A stretch of DNA of 64,000 nucleotides, taken from positions 1 to 64,000 of the IMG/VR virus record IMGVR_UViG_3300021597_000002. The stretch is one strand, 5' to 3'. The first letter of the stretch is position 1, and every line of letters starts with the position of its first letter. The translations under genes and the position numbers were made by a program. The notes beneath the pieces were generated by a model, which searched no databases, had not been told where the DNA came from, and saw only the letters and a program-made list of their open reading frames with translations. Shown one piece after another: positions 49,723 through 56,943 of the stretch. Source of the DNA: a virus.

Positions 49723-50562
49723 ATGAAACCACTAATCAAATGGGCAGGCGGCAAAACGTGGCTTGCCAAACGTGCAGAGCGCATTGTTAATGACATTGCA
49801 CCAGAACGAGTCGTAGAGCCTTTCGCCGGCTCTGCAGCATTTTCTTTGTTTTATGAATTTAACAACGTCACCCTCAATGATGCTAACCCCGCCCTTATCA
49901 ATTTGTATAAGCAACTCTCCAACGGGTATGAAATAGATCCAAACGATTTCTTGCTAGAAGAGGAGTTCTTCTATTCTGCCAGAGAGGAACTGAATAACTC
50001 TTTACTGCCTGGTCAGGAGCTAGGCGAAAGGGAAGCTGCCCTTTTTTGGTATCTATGCAAACACTCTTTCAATGGGCTTGTTCGCCAAAGCAAACGAGAA
50101 GGCAAATTTAACATGCCGTTTGGTGACTATAAGGGCATCGCCACTCCACCGGACACAAAAGAGTTTATGCGAGTCGCTAAAAACTGGACCTTTAATTGCG
50201 GTTGCTTCTCAGCGGTAGATATATCCGATGCTCAGATGGTCCTAATGGATCCTCCTTATGAGAAAACATTTAACGGCTACACCAAAGATAAAAATGAAAA
50301 CTTACAAGATCGCATTGTTAGTATGCTTAGTGGCTACGATGGTGCTGTAATCGCCACTAACACGCTTTTGCCTGAACTTACCCATATCTACCGAGAGGAG
50401 GGCTTTACCGTCTATAAAACGCCTGTGAGGCGCTCTATCAGCTGTAAAGGGAGCGGGAGAGGTAAAACATTTGAAATGATCGCACTTAGAGGGTTTTCTA
50501 AGAAGCAATTTAGGCGCTACATGGATGGGTTACAACCTTACTACCCTAAACCAGTGAACGTT
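49723..50562 (+). CDS. dam: Dam-type adenine DNA methyltransferase (GATC)
   Basis: The product is about 280 residues from ATG 49723, after AAAAGGG; the frame ends with a TGA at 50563-50565. KPLIKWAGGKTWL and EPFAGSAA (32-39) form the AdoMet site. DPPY (176-179) is the catalytic motif. FNMPFGDYKG and the NLQD part match the D12-class Dam family. It should methylate GATC. The pac-like site and half the iterons of origin 2 carry GATC. Confidence 0.9.
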
Positions 50563-50714
50563 TGAGGATAAAAACGTGAGGATTTGAGGTGAATCGTGAA
50601 GTGATGACTCCGTAGAACACCCCCATCAACACCACGCCAATACTAATTAAAGTCTTGAATAATATGGCTTTTGTAAAAACTCAAAAGCTCATTGTTATCA
50701 TTAGTTACCCCATA

Positions 50715-50747
50715 AACCGTGAAAGACAGAAGGCATCTTTCACGGTT
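50715..50747. terminator. Two-way terminator between dam and rep
   Basis: AACCGTGAAAGA (50715-50726) and TCTTTCACGGTT (50736-50747) are perfect 12-base arms with a 9-base loop. The dam gene runs toward it from the left and rep from the right. T runs are short, but position and stem length suit a shared stop. Confidence 0.65.
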
Positions 50748-50760
50748 ATACTTCAAATTA

Positions 50761-51807
50761 TCACGCTTTTTCTTCAATCTCTTGAGCAGCTTCTTCAGAT
50801 TCTCTCAGTTTTGAAAAGAACCCACTGCCAAAATCGTGCCCTTCAGTACCAATCCTCACCAAATGTTCTTTTAGATTATTAATTTCCTCAATGGACGGAA
50901 TGCATCGCTTATCAACAACGTCGGCAAATGTCTTTAATGCATCCTCGTAGGTCAGATTTTTCTCAACCTTAACGCCGACCTCTTTTTCCGGCAATTGCCA
51001 CTTAAAAAGAAACTTAATCCCGACTACTTTTCTACCTTCTTTGATGTAAGAGAATCCGTAGTTCCCTGTTTTGTCATCGATCAGGAATCTAATATGGGAC
51101 TCTTTCTCATCAATTTCTTGAATCGCTGGTTTAATGATCCGCTTGATAAAGTTAGCGTTTACAGCATAAGTCTTTTTCAATAGCGTCCCTTGCCTATCTA
51201 ACAAACCAAAGAAACCATGGAGGTCTTCAATCGTTTGTGGGTGCAGCTCAGTGTTAGGGGATTTGAACCGGCAAAGCATGGTATACAATCTTTTGCCATG
51301 CTCCGTTTTTATTTGTCGGAATGATTTATGTGGAATTTGAGCGTGACCTTGGGATATCCCTAAATACTCTGTGATCAGCTCATCATTAGGTTTGATGGTT
51401 AGCGTGCCATGTTTGTACTTAACTCGCTTAAACAAAGGGATAAAGTCGAAAGAATCACCTTCCTGTATCACACCTATTTTCTTACCTGCCAATCGTTCTG
51501 ACGGCTTATAGAGGATGTTATAAAGGTCTTCCTTTTCCACGCAAAACCAGTCGCAAAGCACTTTGCTTTTAAACTCATAGCTAGGTGATATCGGTGTTTT
51601 CCCTGCCATAAAGTCTTCCCACTGGTCTTTATGCAACCGTGACAGTAATAGAGCAAAAATATCGTGCTCCACTGGTGATAACGACAGTCGGGAAAAGACA
51701 AGCGCATGAGATTTTTTGAAAAAGTCGCTATGGATATCGGCAGACACTGCACTTGTGATTGTTCGTTCTTTTGGCAACTTTTGCTCAGGGGCGTCATTGT
51801 CATTCAT
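50761..51807 (-). CDS. Rep_3-type replication initiator
   Basis: The product is 348 residues. FSRLSLSPVEHDIFALLLSR, RLAGKKIGVIQEGDSFDFIP, SFRQIKTEHGKRLYTMLCRF, and YAVNANFIKRIIKPAIQEID are the two winged-helix repeats of the Rep_3 superfamily. Iterons lie upstream. One of them overlaps the ribosome site directly before ATG 51807, so Rep binding may block its own gene. This is the second initiator in the window. Confidence 0.83.
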   Translation of the reverse strand: MNDNDAPEQKLPKERTITSAVSADIHSDFFKKSHALVFSRLSLSPVEHDIFALLLSRLHKDQWEDFMAGKTPISPSYEFKSKVLCDWFCVEKEDLYNILYKPSERLAGKKIGVIQEGDSFDFIPLFKRVKYKHGTLTIKPNDELITEYLGISQGHAQIPHKSFRQIKTEHGKRLYTMLCRFKSPNTELHPQTIEDLHGFFGLLDRQGTLLKKTYAVNANFIKRIIKPAIQEIDEKESHIRFLIDDKTGNYGFSYIKEGRKVVGIKFLFKWQLPEKEVGVKVEKNLTYEDALKTFADVVDKRCIPSIEEINNLKEHLVRIGTEGHDFGSGFFSKLRESEEAAQEIEEKA

Positions 51808-51808
51808 A

Positions 51809-52010
51809 ACTATTACCTTTTACTCCGGTGCTTCTTGCTAACTATGACTCTTTGTTGCTAAGGGGCTTTTAATTATTACCCTTTACTCCGGAAAAGCCGG
51901 AGTAAGAAGTCATTTATTGTGATTTATTGCCTTTAATACCGGAGTAAGAAGTAATAGTAAAGGTTTTATAGAGAGTTTTGAGCGCCAAAGCGGAGTAAAA
52001 GGTAATAGTT
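51809..52010. repeat. Origin 2: scattered iterons in both orientations upstream of rep
   Basis: Copies related to CGGAGTAAAAGGTAATAGT lie at 51809-51828 and 51876-51891 (reverse), and 51897-51913, 51939-51958 and 51991-52010 (forward). Mixed orientation near the rep start is typical of operators, while the ordered array beyond is the origin. The first supplies the AAAGG of the rep ribosome site. Confidence 0.8.
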
Positions 52011-52072
52011 ATAGAAAAAATCAACGAATCAAGGACATAAATAGCCATTTATCAACAAACTTACACCTCAAG

Positions 52073-52204
52073 CCGGAGTAAAAGGTAATAGTTACCGGAG
52101 TAAAACGATCTATCTAGCGGAGTAAAAGGTAATAGTTACCGGAGTAAAGTGATCTAGTTACCGGAGTAGAACGATCTAGTTACCGGAGTAAAAGGTAATA
52201 GTTT
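52073..52204 (+). repeat. Origin 2: six tandem 22-base iterons of two types
   Basis: Units start at 52073, 52095, 52117, 52139, 52161 and 52183, exactly 22 apart. Type 1 (52073, 52117, 52183) reads CGGAGTAAAAGGTAATAGTT. Type 2 (52095, 52139, 52161) replaces the middle with CGATCTA or TGATCTA, so it carries GATC. The Rep_3 protein should bind them. The GATC units would be open to Dam methylation. Confidence 0.88.
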
Positions 52205-52318
52205 GTTCTGTAAGCTATTGACCCTAAAGGTTTTTTAGCGCCCTATATATCTTTATAGATCTTTATAGATCTTCATAAATAAAATATAACTATTATATAA
52301 GTGTGGATTTGTGGATAA
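52205..52318. other. Origin 2: AT-rich unwinding region and DnaA box
   Basis: The segment holds repeated TCTTTATAGAT units (two, plus a third degenerate one) and a run of A and T. It ends in a perfect DnaA box TGTGGATAA at 52310-52318. This iterons, AT-rich, DnaA-box layout is that of an iteron-type plasmid origin. Confidence 0.75.
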
Positions 52319-52391
52319 CTAATTTAGTCACCTCCTTAGCCTAACATGTCAAACGCCCCTAACTAGATGGCAACTTCCAAGTGATAACAAA

Positions 52392-52420
52392 TAAGTATCT
52401 ACCTGATACCTGTTAAGTGT
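52392..52420. promoter_or_regulatory. AAGTAT-N7-ATAC dyad upstream of parA
   Basis: TAAGTATCTACCTGATACCT and the following GTTAAGTGT match a site at 56912-56943 at 28 of 32 positions. It lies 75-100 bases upstream of the parA start. It could bind ParA/ParB partner proteins for autoregulation, or the common repressor of the dyad family. Confidence 0.5.
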
Positions 52421-52494
52421 CGTTGTGGTGTTTTATGGGTATCAATTAAGCTTTTATGTGCTATGATAAGCCCACACAAAAGAAGGAGATGCTC

Positions 52495-53154
52495 ATGATT
52501 ATCTTAGTTTTTGGGCAAAGAGGGGGAGCAATGAAGTCTATTTGTTCCCAAAACTTAGCCGTAGAACTTGCACACCGCCAACATTCAGTTTGTCTGGTTG
52601 ATGCAGACCCGGGTGGCACCACTACAAACTTTGGCGCCTACCGTGAAGAAGAAGGTGTTGAACCTGAAATCTTCTGTGTCCAGAAGAAAGGGAAGATCAC
52701 TAAAACCCTGCAGGAGCTGGATACAAAATACGATTATGTGATTGTTGATGTACAGGGAAACATCGAGCCTACACGCACACAAGAAATGCGTAGTGGTTTG
52801 TTAGCAGCTCATATTGCACTTGCTCCTTTCAAACCCACTCAGGACCACAGGGATAGCATTCTAGATGTACAGGATCTGATTGATTCTGCCAAAGATTTCA
52901 ATTCCAAATTAAAAACGTTTTGCATGGTCTCGATTGCCTCGACCCATATTGCGAGAAAGCAAGACATTATTTTCACCAAAGACACTCTGAAAAAGTTCAG
53001 CACCATGGAAGTTCTCGATACTGTGACATACAACCGAGTGGTGTACAGCGATGCCTACGCTGTTGGTCGAGGCGTAAGAGAAATGAACGATACAAAAGCA
53101 AAGGAAGAAATGAACGCCTTAGTTGAAGAATTACTGGAGAAAGCAAATGGCTGA
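52495..53154 (+). CDS. parA: ParA-family partition ATPase with altered Walker A
   Basis: The product is 219 residues from ATG 52495, after AAGGAG. The ATP site is FGQRGGAMKS (residues 6-15), where ParA normally has K-G-G-x-G-K-S/T. The signature Lys is Arg, and the Gly before the catalytic Lys is Met; K14 and S15 remain. CLVDADPGGTTTNF and YVIVDVQGN are the other ParA motifs, and APFKPTQDHRDSILD follows. With its partner it would segregate the plasmid form. Confidence 0.82.
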   Translation: MIILVFGQRGGAMKSICSQNLAVELAHRQHSVCLVDADPGGTTTNFGAYREEEGVEPEIFCVQKKGKITKTLQELDTKYDYVIVDVQGNIEPTRTQEMRSGLLAAHIALAPFKPTQDHRDSILDVQDLIDSAKDFNSKLKTFCMVSIASTHIARKQDIIFTKDTLKKFSTMEVLDTVTYNRVVYSDAYAVGRGVREMNDTKAKEEMNALVEELLEKANG

Positions 53155-53485
53155 TAAACAAAAACGATTTAGAGAACCTATCCGCAAAAACCAAGAAGCT
53201 AAAAAAGATGCCGATGCTTTCATCAATGGTGACGTAAGTTCTCAGTCAAACGAAGAAGTTCAACTGGAATGGCATGAAGCATTAGAGTCTACTGACAAAA
53301 CAAAATCGTCAGAAAAGCCAGTGCATATCAACTTGAATGAATATTACCGCGAATGGGGTACTAAATTAGCTGAATTGGACCCTCAATTTGCTAACAGAAA
53401 ACACCTTTGCCAAGTTTTAATCGCAGAAGGCATGAATAAGCTCATTGAGAAAACTCTTAAAGAGCAAAAGAAAAAAGAAGCATAA
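53147..53485 (+). CDS. Small partition partner (ParB/ParG-like)
   Basis: The product is 112 residues from ATG 53147, overlapping the parA stop as ATGGCTGA. The first half is polar and likely disordered. The second (KPVHINLNEYYREWGTKLAE, ANRKHLCQVLIAEGMNKLIE) looks like a ribbon-helix-helix DNA-binding domain. Small partners like this bind a centromere and often repress the operon. It ends at a strong terminator. Confidence 0.72.
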   Translation: MADKQKRFREPIRKNQEAKKDADAFINGDVSSQSNEEVQLEWHEALESTDKTKSSEKPVHINLNEYYREWGTKLAELDPQFANRKHLCQVLIAEGMNKLIEKTLKEQKKKEA

Positions 53486-53512
53486 AAAAGGAGCCGACAG
53501 GCTCCTTTTTTT
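53485..53512 (+). terminator. Rho-independent terminator of parAB
   Basis: GGAGCC, GACA, GGCTCC (53490-53505) is followed by seven T. It is flanked on the other side by A5, so the stem is extended to about 11 pairs. Confidence 0.92.
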
Positions 53513-53604
53513 AAACTAATAACCATGCTGATAACATAGGAACAAAGTTCCTAAAACATTATTGATTATTTGCTGGCTTCGCCAGCTAAAGGTCTAGCAA
53601 GGCG
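53513..53604. other. Possible centromere or terminator hairpins after parAB
   Basis: TAGGAAC, AAA, GTTCCTA (53537-53553) is a perfect 7-base inverted repeat, and GCTGGC, TTC, GCCAGC follows within 25 bases. Neither has a T run. They lie between the parAB terminator and the stop of the protease gene. They may end the protease transcript or serve as the partition site. Confidence 0.35.
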
Positions 53605-54636
53605 TTAATCGTAAAAGCCTGCGTCCATAGAAGCATTAATGCTAAATGGATCGTTCTTATCGCCTCTCTCGTCTGTTTCTGCTGATTGCTTAACAAACGT
53701 TTTTTTATGCCCTGCTATTGGTAGGTGCTGAGTGCTGATATTGGCGGTATCCATAATCATTTGCATAATGGACTCCATACTCTCTTCACTGTCAGCATTA
53801 ATCAATGCATCAAGAACCTGATCAGTTATCGCAACATGGCTACGCTCTTGTAGTTGTTTAAAGAACTGCTCACGATTTGTCTTTTCAGATTTCAGCGTTT
53901 CTGTTTCTTCAGTGGCACTGTCCAAAAGTTGTTGAAGCTCTTGGGCTTTCTCATCTTGATCTGCAATTACCTGCTGAGCATCAAGCAACATGCCTTTAAA
54001 ATGAGCCGACTCAAACGCCATGGAGGCGTTGAACGAATCCAATACCATTTCTCGCTCATCTTCAGGTACGCCGGCACTGGTTAGATTATCGAGGACCGCT
54101 TGGCGATCAAATTCATCTTCTGCAGATGCAGAATCCAACACATAGCCACGGTTGCCAGCGAATAACGGGTTATGTACATAATCAAAACCATAAAACCCAT
54201 TAATAAGTGTGTTGCCCCCAACTTTGCCACCACCACAAGCCCACGAAAAACCACCAATACGAGAGTTGTGTAACCCAAGAAGCTTACGCCCTTCGTCATT
54301 GTCCAATACCTCTTGGGTGTGAGTTAGGTTGCCATCGTCATCAATAGACAAACCTACAGTCACACAGGCAGGAATAGCGTTAACAACGGTCATTTGTCCA
54401 TTAGGCAAGTGAACGGGTAAAGTTTCCCCCAGAGTAAGCTTGCCAGCCATTTCACGAAGACCATGTGAGACATACCCCACCAATTCTCGTAAACGCAAAC
54501 GCTCTTCCACTTCAGGCGCTGTCAGCACCGACTTGACGTTATCAAGAATGTACCCACGTTGTTTGCCCGTATACTTTCTACCTGTATCAAAAATATTGAA
54601 TGTACAGGTAATACTTTGCAGGATTTTTTTAGACAT
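53605..54636 (-). CDS. Capsid maturation protease/scaffold
   Basis: The product is 343 residues. The N-terminal 170 (GRKYTGKQRGYILDNVKSVL, RELVGYVSHGLREMAGKLTL, GGFSWACGGGKVGGN) form the likely protease. Residues about 210-260 are a coiled coil (IADQDEKAQELQQLLDSATE), as in fused scaffold parts. It overlaps the portal stop by 8 bases. P1 has prt and pro in this order by recall. The catalytic residues are not certain. Confidence 0.6.
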   Translation of the reverse strand: MSKKILQSITCTFNIFDTGRKYTGKQRGYILDNVKSVLTAPEVEERLRLRELVGYVSHGLREMAGKLTLGETLPVHLPNGQMTVVNAIPACVTVGLSIDDDGNLTHTQEVLDNDEGRKLLGLHNSRIGGFSWACGGGKVGGNTLINGFYGFDYVHNPLFAGNRGYVLDSASAEDEFDRQAVLDNLTSAGVPEDEREMVLDSFNASMAFESAHFKGMLLDAQQVIADQDEKAQELQQLLDSATEETETLKSEKTNREQFFKQLQERSHVAITDQVLDALINADSEESMESIMQMIMDTANISTQHLPIAGHKKTFVKQSAETDERGDKNDPFSINASMDAGFYD

Positions 54637-56293
54637 TTTCCTCTCCCATCAGCTCTGCAATGCAGCTGTAAATCATGGTTTTCAGTTGATTATGGCTATC
54701 TGGATCGGAAACCGAGTCCAGAACCTTGTCGACTTCATCCTGATCACCATCTTTCGCAGCCTCTATCAGTTGCTTAAATGTTTCTTCACTCACACGCAAA
54801 ACATCAGTAAAGAGCCAGTTTGAAGTCTGTTTAAAGTTGAACTTGTTGAGTTCGGGATCGAGCATCTGCATTAGCGTAACAACTGACGTTGCGAAGTTAA
54901 TTCTTGACTCCCTCGCCGTCGCTTCTTCACGTTCTAATACGTTATTTAAGCTGTTAAACTCGATACGCCATGGTTTGTCTGTTTCCGTATAAACCTTGCC
55001 CCATTTCATCAACACATGGATTTCACAGAGCTTTTCTGCACCAGCCTTGATCGCTCGGCGGATTAGATTAGCCTTGATTGCAGCAACCATAGATTGCGTC
55101 CACCAGCCACCCTCACCAAGACCACCACTCATATCTTCAGTAAAGCCAACGAGTGATTTATCCACGCCTAGCGCACTACACAGACGATTGACATGGAAGT
55201 TTACGTCTTCGATATGGCTAATATTGACATCCGACTGCTCGGTTTGAATGTTTACTTGACCTGAACCGTCAGCGGTAACTGGCAGAATATGGTTGTCTAT
55301 TGTTGAAATATGCCCACGTTTAGCTGAGCGCTTAGCCGACAGGTTCAACTTTCGCTTTAACGCCCCCAAAATGGTGTTGTAATACTGAGCTGCTAGAGTT
55401 GGGTTTTTCTTACCGGTCTGGATTGTGATGAATCGGTCTCGCTTCGCAGCGTTCTTACGTGCTGAGTTGAGTGACAATATGGCTTCATTTAAATCAACCC
55501 ATGGATCATAAGCTGAGCGTAACAGACTGGAACCGTAGTCCTGTGTTTCGACCGGCTCTTCATTCAGGTAGTCATCATCATTAATATCAAATGCCAATGG
55601 GTTTAAACGCACAGGTTCAATAAGCGTGCTGCCGTGACCATCCCATTTAGGGATTTTAAATTGGATAAATTTCCACGGCTCCATAAGCTCAACAAGCCCT
55701 TTCTTCTCAAGGCTTCGTTGGTATTTTGAAGTGTAGCCACACAATAATCCTGCTCGCTCATAGCAACGGATATGAGCAGGGTGTGTATAGTGGTCAAATC
55801 GAATGTGAGTGATCCCTTTTTGTGGCTCGATATAGGGACGCACATAACTCAGACCGTATTTAGCGGCTTGAAAAGCTATTGCTTCGGCATTTTCGTTTAA
55901 CCAGCGACCGATAGTGTTTCGCAGGTCCTTAACAATTTTGTCTCCCTCCCCTTCTTTGGTAGAGGCAATAAACAAAATTTCTTGAGTGTCGGTTTTGGCA
56001 GACAGAGCATTGGCAACATGCATCTTTAGGGCGCTGTCGATAGTCGGATCGACTGCCATTTCTTCATATCTCAAATAACCAGCACGACGATTGCGAGGGA
56101 ACGGCTCAATCAGCTTTTCGGTTTCTGACTCAGAGTTAGCTCCCTCTTTGCCTAGTAAATCATCAAGCTTGCCTGCATCCTCATAGTCGAAACCTGATTC
56201 TGCCAGCTCTAAATGACCGCTATGGTCATCGTCTTGCTGACCTTGGAACATTTGTGAGAGTTGTTGCCACCACCTCTTTTTTTTCTCAGCCAT
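54629..56293 (-). CDS. Portal protein
   Basis: The product is 554 residues. RRAGYLRYEEMAVDPTIDSA, LSLNSARKNAAKRDRFITIQ, NFHVNRLCSALGVDKSLVGF, and LGEGGWWTQSMVAAIKANLI are portal features: a stem-wing layout with a late conserved gate segment. It would form the ring through which terminase packs DNA. GGCGAGAGAA precedes ATG 56293. It is upstream of the protease gene in the same run. Confidence 0.78.
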   Translation of the reverse strand: MAEKKKRWWQQLSQMFQGQQDDDHSGHLELAESGFDYEDAGKLDDLLGKEGANSESETEKLIEPFPRNRRAGYLRYEEMAVDPTIDSALKMHVANALSAKTDTQEILFIASTKEGEGDKIVKDLRNTIGRWLNENAEAIAFQAAKYGLSYVRPYIEPQKGITHIRFDHYTHPAHIRCYERAGLLCGYTSKYQRSLEKKGLVELMEPWKFIQFKIPKWDGHGSTLIEPVRLNPLAFDINDDDYLNEEPVETQDYGSSLLRSAYDPWVDLNEAILSLNSARKNAAKRDRFITIQTGKKNPTLAAQYYNTILGALKRKLNLSAKRSAKRGHISTIDNHILPVTADGSGQVNIQTEQSDVNISHIEDVNFHVNRLCSALGVDKSLVGFTEDMSGGLGEGGWWTQSMVAAIKANLIRRAIKAGAEKLCEIHVLMKWGKVYTETDKPWRIEFNSLNNVLEREEATARESRINFATSVVTLMQMLDPELNKFNFKQTSNWLFTDVLRVSEETFKQLIEAAKDGDQDEVDKVLDSVSDPDSHNQLKTMIYSCIAELMGEENV

Positions 56294-56400
56294 GATTCTC
56301 TCGCCTGTTAATTAACATCGAGAGAGTAACGAGCAGTGGTTAGAGGTGCATCAACACAGATTTGTTTGAGTGGGACTTGGCGGGTATCTTGTAAGTATTT

Positions 56401-56425
56401 AAAGGGTATCGTATTGATACCCTTT
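56401..56425. terminator. Hairpin between the 138-residue gene and portal
   Basis: AAAGGGTATC (56401-56410) and GATACCCTTT (56416-56425) are perfect 10-base arms with a 5-base loop. T-rich bases follow on both sides, weakly. GTAAGTATTTAAAGGGTATC links it to the AAGTAT sequence family. It may end the transcript of 56439-56855. Confidence 0.55.
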
Positions 56426-56438
56426 ATTTCATTGCGCT

Positions 56439-56855
56439 TTAAGCAATAGCATTGGCGACGGCGACTAATTCAAAGTCTTCGTCGATTAGGATGTAGCTGT
56501 CTATGGCGCCATCTTCAAACTCAATGACATGCGTATCATCTTCTAACGCTCCGATGTCTTGACGTTCGTCATGGTAAGCAAAGCCTGCGAGCAAAAGATA
56601 GGCAGGTTTTTCATAATGAATTTTCTCTAACCATTCAGCATCAATAAAATCAGACGATACCAGCTCTCGCTCAATAAGCATTTGTTTTATACCCCACCAA
56701 TAGATGCCATATGCACGGTACCAAAGTGGATTTTTACGCAGCATCTTTGCTACAGCTGAAAGAAAGATTTCCATCCACTGTTCTTCAGTCTGCCCTTCCG
56801 TTGCTTCATCATAAAGAGGCTGAAGTTCTGCTTGTGTTGGGATTTTTATTTTCAT
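56439..56855 (-). CDS. Hypothetical protein between DarB-like and portal genes
   Basis: The product is 138 residues, acidic at the C-terminus (IGALEDDTHVIEFEDGAIDS). Its centre has NPLWYRAYGIYWWGIKQMLI. It is not recognised. A dyad of the AAGTAT family (56912-56943) lies upstream, so it may be expressed separately from the surrounding late genes. Confidence 0.6.
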   Translation of the reverse strand: MKIKIPTQAELQPLYDEATEGQTEEQWMEIFLSAVAKMLRKNPLWYRAYGIYWWGIKQMLIERELVSSDFIDAEWLEKIHYEKPAYLLLAGFAYHDERQDIGALEDDTHVIEFEDGAIDSYILIDEDFELVAVANAIA

Positions 56856-56911
56856 GGTCGTAATTCCTTGCCATAGGGTACCTACAATATAGCAGATACC
56901 CTACAAGTGTT

Positions 56912-56943
56912 AAATAAGTATTTATCTGATACCTGTTAGGTGT
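56912..56943. promoter_or_regulatory. AAGTAT-N7-ATAC dyad upstream of a 138-residue gene
   Basis: TAAGTATTTATCTGATACCT (56915-56934), with GTTAGGTGT after it, is almost the same 32-base block as at 52389-52420. A second inverted repeat, TAGGGTA...TACCCTA, lies just before it at about 56875-56905. It also overlaps the stop of the giant gene. Confidence 0.5.

Noticed and set aside
50655-50882. 75-residue rightward frame near the rep stop.
   Set aside because: It is antisense to rep and crosses the terminator hairpin.
52073-52204. CRISPR array or satellite repeat.
   Set aside because: Contiguous 22-base units with related centres beside a Rep gene, AT-rich region and DnaA box are an origin.
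53485-53512. Partition site.
   Set aside because: The stem with seven T is a standard terminator; the later 53537-53553 repeat is the better candidate.
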